Positions 50,101 to 58,897 are shown, counted from the first letter of the stretch. The stretch: 64,000 nucleotides of DNA from Olsenella uli (GCF_016900775.1 NZ_JACJKN010000004.1:62001-126000); one strand, 5' to 3'. Notes: generated by a model from the letters alone, not told the origin. Numbers and translations: made by a program.

Positions 50101-51834
50101 ATGAGCATCCAGGAGAAGTACGCCCTCACCGACGAGGGCGTGAGGAACGTCAAGAGCGGCGCCGCGTGGACGGCCGTGGCCAACTTCGCCGTCTTCGCGG
50201 GCGTGGGCGTGACTTACCTCGCCATGGAGGCGTTCGTGGCGCACCTCACCGAGGGCGCTCCGCTGCCCGCGCTCGTGCCCTACGCGGCAGGACTCGCGGC
50301 CTTCATCGTCGTCCTCTTCATTGCGGAGTACCAGGCCTACTACTACCAGTACGGCGTCATCTACAAGGAGAGCGGCCGGCAGCGCATCGGCCTCGCCGAG
50401 CGCCTGCGCAAGCTGCCCCTGGGCTTCTTCGGCCGCCGCGACCTCGCCGACCTCACCGAGACCCTCATGACCGACGTCAAGACCACCGAGCACGCCTACA
50501 GCCACGTGCTGCCCGAGCTCTACGGCGCCTACATCACGCTCGCCGTGGCGGCCGTGGGGCTTCTCGCCTTTGACTGGCGGCTCGCGCTCGCGTCGCTCTG
50601 GAGCTGCCCGGTGGGGCTCGCCATCCTCTTCGGCGCGCGGCGGGCGCTCCAGCCCATGATGGAGGCCACGCGCATGCGCGGCCTTGCCACCTCGGAGGAC
50701 ATCCAGGAGGCGCTCGAGTGCGTGCGCGAGGTGCGCGCGACCAACCAGGAGGAGCGCTACCTCGAGCACATCCATGCGGACGTCGACGCCGCGGAGCGCC
50801 AGGCCGCCCGCTCGGAGATCGCGTGCGGCATCGCCGTGAACGGCGCCCAGATCGTGCTGCGCCTGGGCCTCGCCACCACGGTGCTCGTGGGCGCGACGCT
50901 CATCCTGGAGGGCTCCTGCACGTTCATGACGCTCTTCGCCTTCCTTCTGGTGGTGAGCCGCATCTACGCACCCTTCGACCAGTGCCTCATGCTCATCGCC
51001 GAGCTCTTCTCGGCCAAGACGGCCGCGGCGCGCATGAAGGGCTTCTACGAGGAGCCGCTCGCCGAGGGCGGCGAGGCGTACGAACCCCATGGCCACGACG
51101 TCTCCTTCGAGGACGTGTCCTTCTCCTACGACGGCGGCGAGAAGGTCCTTGACGGCGTGGCGTTCACAGCGCGCGAGGGCGAGGTCACGGCGCTCGTGGG
51201 GCCGTCCGGCTCCGGCAAGTCCACCTGCGCCCGCCTGGCCGCGCGCCTGTGGGACGCCGACGCGGGCCGCGTCACCGTGGGCGGCGTGGACGTGGCGGCC
51301 GTGGACCCCGAGGTCCTTCTCGCCGACTTCTCCGTGGTCTTCCAGGACGTGCTGCTCTTTGACGACACGGTGATGGGCAACATCCGCCTGGGACGCCACG
51401 GTGCCACCGACGAGGAGGTGCTCGCCGCGGCGCGCGCCGCCAACTGCGACGAGTTCGTGAGCCGCCTGCCGCAGGGCTACGACACGATGATCGGCGAGAA
51501 CGGCGCGCGCCTCTCCGGAGGCGAGCGCCAGCGCATCTCCATCGCCCGGGCGCTGCTCAAGGACGCCCCTATCGTGCTCCTGGACGAGGCCACGGCGTCG
51601 CTCGACGTGGAGAACGAGACGCAGGTCCAGGGTGCGCTCAGCCGCCTCCTCGCCGGCAAGACAGTCATCGTGATCGCCCACCGCATGCGCACCGTCCTGA
51701 GTGCGGACAAGGTCGTGGTGCTCGAGGACGGCCGCGTGGCGGAGCAGGGCTCTCCGGAAGAGCTGCTCGCCGCGGGCGGCCTCTTCGCCCGCATGGTACG
51801 CCTGCAGACCGAGAGCGCCGACTGGGCGCTGTGA
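50101..51834 (+). CDS. ABC transporter, siderophore-importer type, second half
   Basis: A 577-residue fused membrane/ATPase protein, the presumed heterodimer partner of the preceding ABC gene (no gap). Walker A GPSGSGKST (about 368), signature LSGGERQR (about 470) and IVLLDEATASLD are intact; the H-loop is AHRMRT. A dispersed word at 51313 is read antisense as VLLA, and GGEKVLDG comes from a variant at 51137. The final TGA is part of a palindrome. Confidence 0.92.
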   Translation: MSIQEKYALTDEGVRNVKSGAAWTAVANFAVFAGVGVTYLAMEAFVAHLTEGAPLPALVPYAAGLAAFIVVLFIAEYQAYYYQYGVIYKESGRQRIGLAERLRKLPLGFFGRRDLADLTETLMTDVKTTEHAYSHVLPELYGAYITLAVAAVGLLAFDWRLALASLWSCPVGLAILFGARRALQPMMEATRMRGLATSEDIQEALECVREVRATNQEERYLEHIHADVDAAERQAARSEIACGIAVNGAQIVLRLGLATTVLVGATLILEGSCTFMTLFAFLLVVSRIYAPFDQCLMLIAELFSAKTAAARMKGFYEEPLAEGGEAYEPHGHDVSFEDVSFSYDGGEKVLDGVAFTAREGEVTALVGPSGSGKSTCARLAARLWDADAGRVTVGGVDVAAVDPEVLLADFSVVFQDVLLFDDTVMGNIRLGRHGATDEEVLAAARAANCDEFVSRLPQGYDTMIGENGARLSGGERQRISIARALLKDAPIVLLDEATASLDVENETQVQGALSRLLAGKTVIVIAHRMRTVLSADKVVVLEDGRVAEQGSPEELLAAGGLFARMVRLQTESADWAL

Positions 51835-51863
51835 CCTAAAAGGGGACAGTCCCCTTTTAGGTC
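51833..51863. repeat. Perfect palindrome at ABC stop
   Basis: Two 15-bp arms (GACCTAAAAGGGGAC and its complement) flank one A. The TGA of the ABC gene overlaps its first bases. This is the cleanest short member of the GGGGACAG family. Confidence 0.9.
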
Positions 51864-51874
51864 ATAGACAACAT

Positions 51875-51921
51875 GTTAGCTATGGTTTACTCTATGCTCA
51901 CTAGAGTTAGTTATAGCTAAC
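51875..51921 (+). promoter_or_regulatory. Two GTTAGCTAT operator-like sites before DUF3793 gene
   Basis: GTTAGCTATGGTTTAC (51875-51890) and GTTAGTTATAGCTAAC (51906-51921, symmetric TAGTTA/TAACTA arms inside) lie 13-59 bp before the DUF3793 start. Both match the site before the AraC/ABC genes. Confidence 0.6.
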
Positions 51922-51933
51922 TATTGGAGGCGC

Positions 51934-52602
51934 ATGGGTCAGGGAATGGACATCTGCCTTGCCGTTGACGCCAGCGACGCCTCGCCTCAGGAGCATCTTG
52001 AGGCGAGGTTCGTGCGCTGTCTCGTCTGTCAGGCGGGCATCGTGCTCGCGGGATGCAAGCCGGCCGCAGTCTTTGGCTTCCGGATGCCGCCCGACGATGC
52101 CGCGCGTCCGACGTCCATGTGCCGCCTCCGCGTAAAGACCCTCATAGGAACCTACGCGTGGCACCTTCGGCGCTTCGGCGTGCGCGTTTCCCTGCTGGGA
52201 TGGCGAGAAGGGCGGGCGATGCTGCTCGTCTGGCGTCCGCGCCGCATCCGGCGTCTTCTCTCCGACGCGGGGGCGCACGAGTTTCTCGCCAAGAACCACC
52301 TCCCCTCTCGAAGCGGGGCGCTCATGGGAGAGCTCAGGCGTCGCCTGCGCGCCTACTACAACGACAGGACCCCCTTTCCCCATGAGATCGGCTTTGTCCT
52401 CGGCTACCCCATCGAGGACGTCGACGGCTTCATGTCGGACGGGGGCCAGGGAGCACGGGCGTGCGGACGCTGGAAGGTCTACGGAGACGTGGACGAGGCG
52501 CTGCGGCGCTTCAAGGAGCTCGAGCGCGAGGAGCTCAGGATCAAGAGGCTCTACTCCGAGGGAACGCCCCTGCGGGGGCTTCTTCGGATGGCAACGGCAT
52601 AG
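51934..52602 (+). CDS. DUF3793 family protein
   Basis: A 222-residue DUF3793 protein. The family motif HEIGFVLGYPIEDVDGFM lies near residue 150; the N-terminal part has cysteines (FVRCLVCQAGIVLAGCKPAA) that fit the family's pattern. Function is unknown, but the gene is regularly found beside flavodoxin in anaerobes, suggesting iron-limitation or redox roles. TTGGAGG precedes the ATG. Two operator-like sites lie upstream and the flavodoxin gene follows after 38 bp. Confidence 0.88.
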   Translation: MGQGMDICLAVDASDASPQEHLEARFVRCLVCQAGIVLAGCKPAAVFGFRMPPDDAARPTSMCRLRVKTLIGTYAWHLRRFGVRVSLLGWREGRAMLLVWRPRRIRRLLSDAGAHEFLAKNHLPSRSGALMGELRRRLRAYYNDRTPFPHEIGFVLGYPIEDVDGFMSDGGQGARACGRWKVYGDVDEALRRFKELEREELRIKRLYSEGTPLRGLLRMATA

Positions 52603-52640
52603 CAAGGGCGGCCGAGCCCGCACGACGGAGGGAGACTTCC

Positions 52641-53069
52641 ATGAGCAAGAACATCGCAATCGTGTACTGGACGGGAACGGGCAACACCGAGGAGATGGCC
52701 CGTGCGCTCGAATCGGGCGTCGCCGCAGCAGGGGCCGAGGCTCGTGTCGTGCCCGTCGCGGACTTCTCGGCAGAGGATGTGTCCGGCTATGACGCGCTTG
52801 CCTTTGGCTGCCCCGCCATGGGCGCCGAGGAGCTTGAATCCGACGAGTTCGAGCCCGTCTGGGAGGCGTGCCGCGACGCGCTGGGCGACAAGCCCGTGGC
52901 GCTGTTCGGCAGCTACGGCTGGGGCACCGGCGAGTGGATGGAGGCCTGGCGGGCAGACGCGGAGGGGGCTGGCGTGAACGTGGTCTGCACCGTGATCGCC
53001 AACGAGGCCCCCGATGACGATGCCATCGCCGAACTCGAGACGGCCGCAAGGAGCCTCGTCGAAGCGTAA
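52641..53069 (+). CDS. Flavodoxin
   Basis: A 142-residue flavodoxin, a small FMN electron carrier that can replace ferredoxin when iron is scarce. The phosphate loop is WTGTGNTEEMA (about 10-20) and the isoalloxazine contacts are near GCPAMGAEEL and GSYGWGTGEW. GACGGAGGGAGACTTCC precedes the ATG. It follows the DUF3793 gene and is presumably controlled by the same sites. Confidence 0.95.
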   Translation: MSKNIAIVYWTGTGNTEEMARALESGVAAAGAEARVVPVADFSAEDVSGYDALAFGCPAMGAEELESDEFEPVWEACRDALGDKPVALFGSYGWGTGEWMEAWRADAEGAGVNVVCTVIANEAPDDDAIAELETAARSLVEA

Positions 53070-53082
53070 TGGCTCAAGCTGA

Positions 53083-53111
53083 GGCCCCGGAGCCGAGCGA
53101 GCTCCGGGGCC
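53083..53111 (+). terminator. GC-rich hairpin after flavodoxin
   Basis: GGCCCCGGAGC pairs perfectly with GCTCCGGGGCC across a 7-nt loop, 14 bp after the flavodoxin stop. No T-run follows. Confidence 0.6.
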
Positions 53112-53141
53112 ATCTGACGCCCGCGATGGATGGGAGGCGCC

Positions 53142-53777
53142 ATGCCGTTGACGCTCGTACTTCTCGCCCTGGGACTCCTGGGCTCGATTCTCATGTTTGC
53201 CGGGGACATGCTGCTCTACTTCACGCCCGGCGCCTACGACATGGACGGCACGCTCAGGCCGTATATGCGCATCATGCGCGACGTGCCCGCCGGCCGCGTA
53301 CGGCTTGGAGGTGCGCTCGGGCCGGTCTCCGCGTTCCTGTACGTGCTCGGGTTTGCGGGGCTTGCGCTCACGGCGCGTGGCGAGATGGCTTGGCTCGTCT
53401 GGCTGGCCGCGGCCCTGCTCGCCCTTGCCCTCATCTGCGGCGGCGCCTACCACGCCCAGTACGTCTATCTCTCCGTCATCGCCAAGGCAGGGCGAGAAGA
53501 ACTGTACGACGAGGTCGCGGACAACATCATGTTTGTCATGCGGTTTGCAACCGTGCCCATGTACCTGGGCTTTGTTGTGCTCGCCGCGGCCGTCGTGCTC
53601 GGACAGACCGTCTTCCCCGCCTGGTTTGTCGTCCTCACGCCGCTGGTCACGAGCTTTCTCGGCCTTGCGTGGATGCGCGTGCCGCAGCCGGCGCGCTGCG
53701 TCCTCTTTGGCGGATGGAGCAACTTGGTATTCACGATCATGTTCGCCGCGATGCTCGTCTGCAAGCTCGCTGGGTAA
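53142..53777 (+). CDS. DUF6796-like membrane protein
   Basis: A 211-residue protein with six predicted helices. GDMLLYFTPGAYDMDG after helix 1 and ICGGAYHAQYVY in the middle recall the DUF6796 family, of unknown function. GGGAGGCGCC precedes the ATG 53142. It follows flavodoxin but behind a hairpin; it ends 1 bp before a palindrome. Confidence 0.75.
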   Translation: MPLTLVLLALGLLGSILMFAGDMLLYFTPGAYDMDGTLRPYMRIMRDVPAGRVRLGGALGPVSAFLYVLGFAGLALTARGEMAWLVWLAAALLALALICGGAYHAQYVYLSVIAKAGREELYDEVADNIMFVMRFATVPMYLGFVVLAAAVVLGQTVFPAWFVVLTPLVTSFLGLAWMRVPQPARCVLFGGWSNLVFTIMFAAMLVCKLAG

Positions 53778-53778
53778 C

Positions 53779-53819
53779 GCGCAAAAGGGATGTCCCTTTT
53801 GCGCATACGGGACAGTCCC
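53779..53819. repeat. Palindrome plus half unit
   Basis: GCGCAAAAGGGA and TCCCTTTTGCGC (53779-53804) flank TG; a second unit GGGACAGTCCCC follows at 53808-53819. The stop of the DUF6796-like gene is 1 bp upstream. Confidence 0.8.
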
Positions 53820-53928
53820 CATTTGACCCCTTGCGGAAATCACGCCGACCATTCCTCAAATGTGAGCTACAGTTGACTTGAAACTGTTCACCAAGGCGTA
53901 CTTTTGTGCGCGACGGAGGGAGTTCGAC

Positions 53929-54246
53929 ATGAGTGCTCTAGGTTTTCTCAAGGGAACGCACGGCCTGCTTTTGGGCGCGGGGGTGTTGATCGGGTCGGTC
54001 GGCGGCAAGGTGCTCACGAGCGACGCGGCCAAGCGCCTCTACGTCGAGGCCGTCGCGGCGGGCCTGCGCGCCAAGCGCGCCTGCGAGGATGCCATCGAGC
54101 GCACCCGCGCCGAGATGGATGACATCGTCGCCGAGGCCACGTACCTTAACGAGACCGTCTACGACACCGAGGATGACGAGGACCAGGAAACGTCCAAAGC
54201 AACCGACGCAGCCGAGCCCGTCGAGCCCGCTCCCGCTGAGGCGTAG
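53929..54246 (+). CDS. DUF6110 family protein
   Basis: A 105-residue protein with one hydrophobic, glycine-rich helix (LLLGAGVLIGSVGGKVL) and a long helical, acidic tail. DUF6110 proteins are regularly encoded directly before a P-type ATPase of the type found here, so they may be its accessory subunit (context inference). GGAGGGAGTTCGAC precedes the ATG 53929; an upstream TTG frame start is less likely. The ATPase starts 8 bp after its stop. Confidence 0.75.
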   Translation: MSALGFLKGTHGLLLGAGVLIGSVGGKVLTSDAAKRLYVEAVAAGLRAKRACEDAIERTRAEMDDIVAEATYLNETVYDTEDDEDQETSKATDAAEPVEPAPAEA

Positions 54247-54254
54247 GCGCGACC

Positions 54255-56330
54255 GTGCGATACGCCATCGAACATGAGGTGCCGGGGCGAGTGCGCCTGA
54301 CGCTCATCGAGCGTCTTGTCGCATCCGACGTCGTCGCTCTCGAGACGACGCTCTCCTCTTGGGCGGGCGTCGAGCGCGTGCGCGCCTATCCTCGCATCCG
54401 CTCGGTTGCCGTCTGGTATCGCGACGCTCCCGCAAGGACGGCCCTGTTTGATCGACTGGATGCGCTCGCACTCCCCCAGCTCGAAAAGACGAGCGTCCAG
54501 ACGCCTGCGGCGCTCGTGCCCGTGGGCGCGCCCGTTGCGCGCAGCATCGTCCGCCTCGTGGGCAACCACCTGATCCGCCGCTGGCTCCTCCCTCCCGCGC
54601 TGCGCGCGGTATGGGCCGGGCTTCACTACCTCGGGTTCCTGCGCGCCGGCCTCGCCTCGCTCAGGCGCGGGCGTCTCGACGTGCCGGTGCTCGACGCCTC
54701 GGCCATCGGCCTCTCGTTTGCCAAGCGCGACCCAAAGACCGCGGCAAGCACCATGTTCTTGCTCGATCTGGGCGAGGCTCTCGAGGACGCCACCCGCACG
54801 CGCTCCGAGCACGAGCTCATCCGCTCTCTCATGGCCATCCCCCAAAGCGCGCGTCGCCTCGAGGACGGCGAGGAGGTCACCGTGCCCGCCCAGAGCCTCT
54901 GCACGGGCGACCTCGTCGTGGCGCGCACCGGTATGCCCGTGTGCGTCGACGGCGTGGTGGTGCGCGGAGAGGCCATGGTCAATCAGGCGGCGCTCACCGG
55001 CGAGCCGCTCGCCGTGGAGCGCATGGCCGGCGACGACGTCTTTGCCGGCACCGCGGTAGAAGAGGGCGAGATCGTCATCCGCGTGGGCGCCGAGCCCGCC
55101 TCGACCAAGCTCCGCTCCATCGTGAGCCTCGTCGAGGCAACAGAGCAGCTCAAGAGCGAGGTCCAGACGCGCCGCGAGCACCTCGCGGACCGCTTCGTTC
55201 CGTGGAACTTCCTGCTTGCGGGGCTTGTGGCGGCGACCACGAAAAGCCTCGCAAAGACGTCGGCCGCCCTCATGGTCGACTACTCCTGCGCCCTCAGGCT
55301 CACGTCGTCCATCAGCGTGCTCGCCGCCATGAGTCAGAGCGCTCACGAGGGCATGACCGTCAAGGGTGCCAAGCATTTCGAGGCCATCGCCGCCGCCGAC
55401 ACCATCGTGTTCGACAAGACGGGAACGCTCACCGAGGCGACGCCCCGGGTCGCGCGCGTACTCGCCCTCGCGCCCGATTGGACCGAGGACGAGGTCCTGC
55501 GCACCTCGGCCTGTCTGGAGGAGCACTTCCCCCACCCCGTGGCACGCGCCGTGGTGGCGGCGGCCGCCGCACGCGGTCTCGAGCATCGCGAGCGCCACGC
55601 CGAGGTCGCCTATATCGTGGCGCACGGCATCGCGTCGGCGCTCGATGGCAAGAGAATCGTCATCGGAAGCCGCCACTTCGTGATGGAGGACGAGCACGTC
55701 GAGGTCACCCCCGAGGCAGAGGCGCTCATCGACGGCGAGCTCGAAGGCCTCTCGCCGCTCTACCTCGCCCAAGACGGAAAGCTGGTGGGCGCGCTCGGCA
55801 TCGAGGATCCCTTAAAGGCAGGAGTGCCCGAGGCAATTGCGGCACTTCGCTCGCAGGGCGTCGACCACATCATCATGCTCACCGGCGATAACGAGCGCAC
55901 CGCCGCACGCATCGCCGCCGAGGCGGGCATCACCGAGTACCGCGCTGACCTGCTCCCCGAGGACAAGCATGCCTACGTGGAGGCGCTCGTGGCCCGCGGA
56001 CAACGCGTCGTCATGGTGGGCGACGGCGTCAACGACGCGCCGGCGCTCTCCGCTGCCGACGTGGGCATTGCCATGGGCACAGGTACCGCCATCGCGCAGG
56101 AGGTCGCCGACGTCACGCTCGCCGCGGGCGGGCTCGACGCCATCGTGCGCCTGCACGCGCTCAGCCGTTCTCTCATGGGGCGGCTCGACCGCTCGTTCGT
56201 CGCGGTCATGGGCATCAACTCGGCGCTTCTCGCCGCGGGAATCGCCGGCATCATCCAGCCCCAGGTCTCGGCGCTCCTGCACAACGGCACCACCATCGCG
56301 CTGGCAGCAGAAAGCGCCCGACGTCTCTAG
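54255..56330 (+). CDS. Heavy-metal P-type ATPase lacking the CPC motif
   Basis: A 691-residue P1B-type ATPase. The phosphorylation site DKTGTLTEA lies near residue 387, TGEPLAVE is the actuator motif, FPHPVARAV holds the P1B His-Pro and GDGVNDAPALSAADVG ends the hinge. The membrane metal site reads YSCALRL near 344: Cys is kept, but Pro and the second Cys of CPC are replaced. The N-terminal domain (about 1-70) looks like an HMA fold without CxxC. Both points suggest an unusual cargo. The start is GTG. Coupled to DUF6110. Confidence 0.9.
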   Translation: MRYAIEHEVPGRVRLTLIERLVASDVVALETTLSSWAGVERVRAYPRIRSVAVWYRDAPARTALFDRLDALALPQLEKTSVQTPAALVPVGAPVARSIVRLVGNHLIRRWLLPPALRAVWAGLHYLGFLRAGLASLRRGRLDVPVLDASAIGLSFAKRDPKTAASTMFLLDLGEALEDATRTRSEHELIRSLMAIPQSARRLEDGEEVTVPAQSLCTGDLVVARTGMPVCVDGVVVRGEAMVNQAALTGEPLAVERMAGDDVFAGTAVEEGEIVIRVGAEPASTKLRSIVSLVEATEQLKSEVQTRREHLADRFVPWNFLLAGLVAATTKSLAKTSAALMVDYSCALRLTSSISVLAAMSQSAHEGMTVKGAKHFEAIAAADTIVFDKTGTLTEATPRVARVLALAPDWTEDEVLRTSACLEEHFPHPVARAVVAAAAARGLEHRERHAEVAYIVAHGIASALDGKRIVIGSRHFVMEDEHVEVTPEAEALIDGELEGLSPLYLAQDGKLVGALGIEDPLKAGVPEAIAALRSQGVDHIIMLTGDNERTAARIAAEAGITEYRADLLPEDKHAYVEALVARGQRVVMVGDGVNDAPALSAADVGIAMGTGTAIAQEVADVTLAAGGLDAIVRLHALSRSLMGRLDRSFVAVMGINSALLAAGIAGIIQPQVSALLHNGTTIALAAESARRL

Positions 56331-56378
56331 GAGGCATCAACCAGTCCGCTGTGGGGCCTGTCGTTGGGAAGTGGAGAC

Positions 56379-56531
56379 ATGGAGCGGTTCACGGTCGAGA
56401 AGGACGGCCTCTTCGGATTCCTCCACCTTCCGGGGCGGCACGTCGAAGCGTACTCCGGCAAGGCGCTCATCGTGCTCGGCGGCAGCGAGGAAGCCTTCGC
56501 GCAGACGCTCGCGTTTCTCGCCCGGTGGTAG
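56379..56531 (+). pseudogene. N-terminal fragment of a BAAT-type hydrolase
   Basis: A 50-codon frame with a GGAAGTGGAGAC ribosome site. MERFTVEKDGLFGFLHLPGR followed by KALIVLGGSEEAFAQTLAF is like the first strands of acyl-CoA thioesterase/dienelactone hydrolases, but it stops before the nucleophile. VEKDG comes from a variant dispersed word (56395). A truncated gene is the best reading. Confidence 0.5.
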
Positions 56532-56606
56532 CGAACGCGCGTGCGGAGCCGACTCGGGAGCATTAATCGTCATGCTCGCCGGTAGGTCGAATGCCCCCAC
56601 GGCACC

Positions 56607-58514
56607 TCATCGGGCACACGCCCTCCACCCCAGAAGGAGCGCGGAGTTGACGATGACGAGCACCGACCCCGCATTGTGCACGAGCGCCCCCACCACGGGG
56701 TTCAGGACGCCCGAGATGGCAAGTGCGATCGCGATGAAGTTGAGGGTCATCGAGAACGTCAGGTTGATCCTGATGGTCGTCATCATGCGGCGCGCGAGGC
56801 GCAGGAGGTGCGGTAGCTCGGCGATGTCATCGTTCACGAGCGCGATGTCCGCCGCGTCGACGGCGATATCGCTGCCGACGCCTCCCATGGCGATGCCCAC
56901 AAGCGCGCGCTTGAGCGCAGGCGCGTCGTTGACGCCGTCGCCGACCATACAAACGCCCTTGCCCGCGCGCTCCGAGTCATCGATGAAGGAGAGCTTGTCC
57001 TCGGGCAGGCATGCGGCCTTGTAGGTGGTGATGCCGAGTTCGGCAGCCACGTGGGCGGCCGCCGCCTCGTGGTCCCCCGTGAGGAGCACCGGCTCCACGC
57101 CCGTCTCCCGCACTGCCGAAAGCGTAGCGGTGGCGTTCTCGCGCACGCGGTCGGCGAGCGCGATGAACCCCGCTGCCGCGTCGCCCCAGCCGAGATAGGT
57201 GATCGTTGCCCCCTCGGCGCGCGCAGCGTCCGCGCGCCTCCCCAGTGCGTCCGGTATAGCCAGACCGTGCTCCGCCACCAGCGCGGCGCTGCCGGCGTAC
57301 ACCGTGCGCCCGCCCACCTCTGCCACCACGCCGCGACCGGGCACCATGGCAAAGGACGTCGGGTCCTTCGGCGCCGCTCCGGCGCGCTCCGTGGCCGCGG
57401 CCACGATGGCGCGCCCGAGGGGGTGCTCGGATCGCTTCTCGGCCGCGCCGGCAATCGCGAGCAGGGTCTCCTCACTCACGTCCTTCTCGCCCGAGAACAC
57501 AGCCACGACCTGCGGCTCCCCCGTGGTGAGCGTGCCCGTCTTGTCAAAGCACACGCGCCTGACCTGCGCCAGGCGCTCGAGCGCGTCCCCCTCGCGCACC
57601 AGAAAGCCGTGCCTGGTGGCGTTGCCGATCGCCGCCATGATGGCTGTGGGCGTGGCGAGCACGAGCGCGCACGGGCAGAAGACGACGAGGATGGTGACCG
57701 AGCGAATTATCTCGCCCGTCACGAGATAGGTGAGAACTGCTGCCACAAGGGCGATGACGACGATCCACACCGCCCAGCGGTCGGCGAGGTTCACGATCTT
57801 GGCCTTGCCGGCGTCGGCCGACTGCACGAGGCGAATCATCCGCTGGATGGACGAGTCCTCGCCCACGCGCGTCGCGACCATGTCGAACGAGCCGAACTGG
57901 TTGACCGTGCCGGACGACACCTCATCCCCCGGGCCCTTGTCCACCGGCAGGCTCTCGCCGGTCATGACCGCCTGGTTGACCGAGGTCTGACCGGAGACGA
58001 TGACGCCGTCTACGGGCACGGCCTCCCCGGGCAGCACGCGCAGGATGTCGCCCACCTGAACGGCTTCCGCCGCGATGGTCTCCTCCGCCACGGGGCGCGG
58101 CTCGGCCCCCTCGGCGGACGCGCGGGCGATGCGCCGTGCCGTGCGCGGCGTCAGATGGACGAGCCGTTCGATGCCGGCACGGGCGCGCGCCACGGTGAGC
58201 TCCTCGAGCAGGCCGCCGAGCTGCATGATGAAGGCGACCTCGCCCGCAGCGAAGTCCTCGCCGATGAAGACGCTCGCGATGAGGGCGAGCGAGACGAGCA
58301 CGTCGGCCGTGATGTCGAACTCCGTCACGAGGCCGATGACGGCCTCCAGGATGATGGGCACGCCGCACAGGATGATGGCGACCCATGCGATCGAGAACGG
58401 AAACGGCTCGACGCCCGCGAGCGAGAGCACGAGTGCCACGCCCGAGACGGCGAGAAACGCGATGTTGCGCTTAGTGCCGCCCCACTCCAGCAGCTTCTCG
58501 AGACCTTCGATCAT
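56607..58514 (-). CDS. Heavy-metal P-type ATPase with CPC motif
   Basis: A 635-residue P1B-ATPase. FCPCALVLATPTA (near 278) is the membrane metal site, DKTGTLTTGEP (near 321) the phosphorylation site, SEHPLGRAI the His-Pro motif and GDGVNDAPALKRA the hinge. No N-terminal HMA domain precedes the helices. GEKDV in the nucleotide domain is coded by the word at 57480. CsoR and its operator lie directly upstream, so copper export is likely; zinc or another metal is not excluded. ACGGGGGAGTCC precedes the ATG. Confidence 0.93.
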   Translation of the reverse strand: MIEGLEKLLEWGGTKRNIAFLAVSGVALVLSLAGVEPFPFSIAWVAIILCGVPIILEAVIGLVTEFDITADVLVSLALIASVFIGEDFAAGEVAFIMQLGGLLEELTVARARAGIERLVHLTPRTARRIARASAEGAEPRPVAEETIAAEAVQVGDILRVLPGEAVPVDGVIVSGQTSVNQAVMTGESLPVDKGPGDEVSSGTVNQFGSFDMVATRVGEDSSIQRMIRLVQSADAGKAKIVNLADRWAVWIVVIALVAAVLTYLVTGEIIRSVTILVVFCPCALVLATPTAIMAAIGNATRHGFLVREGDALERLAQVRRVCFDKTGTLTTGEPQVVAVFSGEKDVSEETLLAIAGAAEKRSEHPLGRAIVAAATERAGAAPKDPTSFAMVPGRGVVAEVGGRTVYAGSAALVAEHGLAIPDALGRRADAARAEGATITYLGWGDAAAGFIALADRVRENATATLSAVRETGVEPVLLTGDHEAAAAHVAAELGITTYKAACLPEDKLSFIDDSERAGKGVCMVGDGVNDAPALKRALVGIAMGGVGSDIAVDAADIALVNDDIAELPHLLRLARRMMTTIRINLTFSMTLNFIAIALAISGVLNPVVGALVHNAGSVLVIVNSALLLGWRACAR

Positions 58515-58552
58515 GGACTCCCCCGTCCTTCTCGCCGGCGCGTTTTTATACC

Positions 58553-58570
58553 TATACCCCTATGGGTATA
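58553..58570 (-). promoter_or_regulatory. CsoR operator before P-ATPase gene
   Basis: TATACCC, four bases, GGGTATA: the G/C-rich pseudo-palindrome known for copper-sensing CsoR repressors. It lies 39 bp upstream of the ATPase start. An extra TATACC precedes it (58547). Confidence 0.8.
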
Positions 58571-58621
58571 ATGCTTTGAGGAAGAGGAGTCAAATCCGAA
58601 GTTCTTTTTTCAGCTGGGGCA

Positions 58622-58897
58622 CTAAATCATGTTGGCGAAACGCTCGACGGCCTTGGTGAAGTCGGCAACGGTCTTGTCCGCGTCCCCGTGCTCGATGCCG
58701 TCGCGCACGCAGTGTTGGATGTGCCCCTCGAGCACAACCTGGCCGCATCGGTGCAGGGCGCTCTTCGCTGCGTTGATTTGCGAGAGGATGTCCTCGCACG
58801 GCACGTCCTCGTCAATCATGCGATCGATGGCCTGCACCTGGCCGATGATCTTGTGCAGACGCCTGTGAAGGTTCGCCGCATCCATGCACTGCCTCAT
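58622..58897 (-). CDS. csoR: CsoR-family copper-sensing repressor
   Basis: A 91-residue CsoR/FrmR-family helical repressor. C34, H59 and C63 keep the exact spacing of the Cu(I) ligands C36, H61 and C65 of M. tuberculosis CsoR (family knowledge), which favours copper over formaldehyde or nickel relatives. GGGGAGGAGACTCG precedes the ATG 58897. It lies upstream of the P-ATPase on the same strand, with the operator between the two genes. Copper binding would release the operator and turn on efflux. Confidence 0.92.
   Translation of the reverse strand: MRQCMDAANLHRRLHKIIGQVQAIDRMIDEDVPCEDILSQINAAKSALHRCGQVVLEGHIQHCVRDGIEHGDADKTVADFTKAVERFANMI

Noticed and set aside
48238-51681. 1147-codon open frame on the - strand
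   Set aside because: Antisense to two complete ABC genes; composition is typical of GC-rich antisense frames and no motif is present.
53878-53928. TTG start for the DUF6110 gene
   Set aside because: It adds a non-homologous 17-residue leader without a ribosome site; the ATG at 53929 follows GGAGGGAG.
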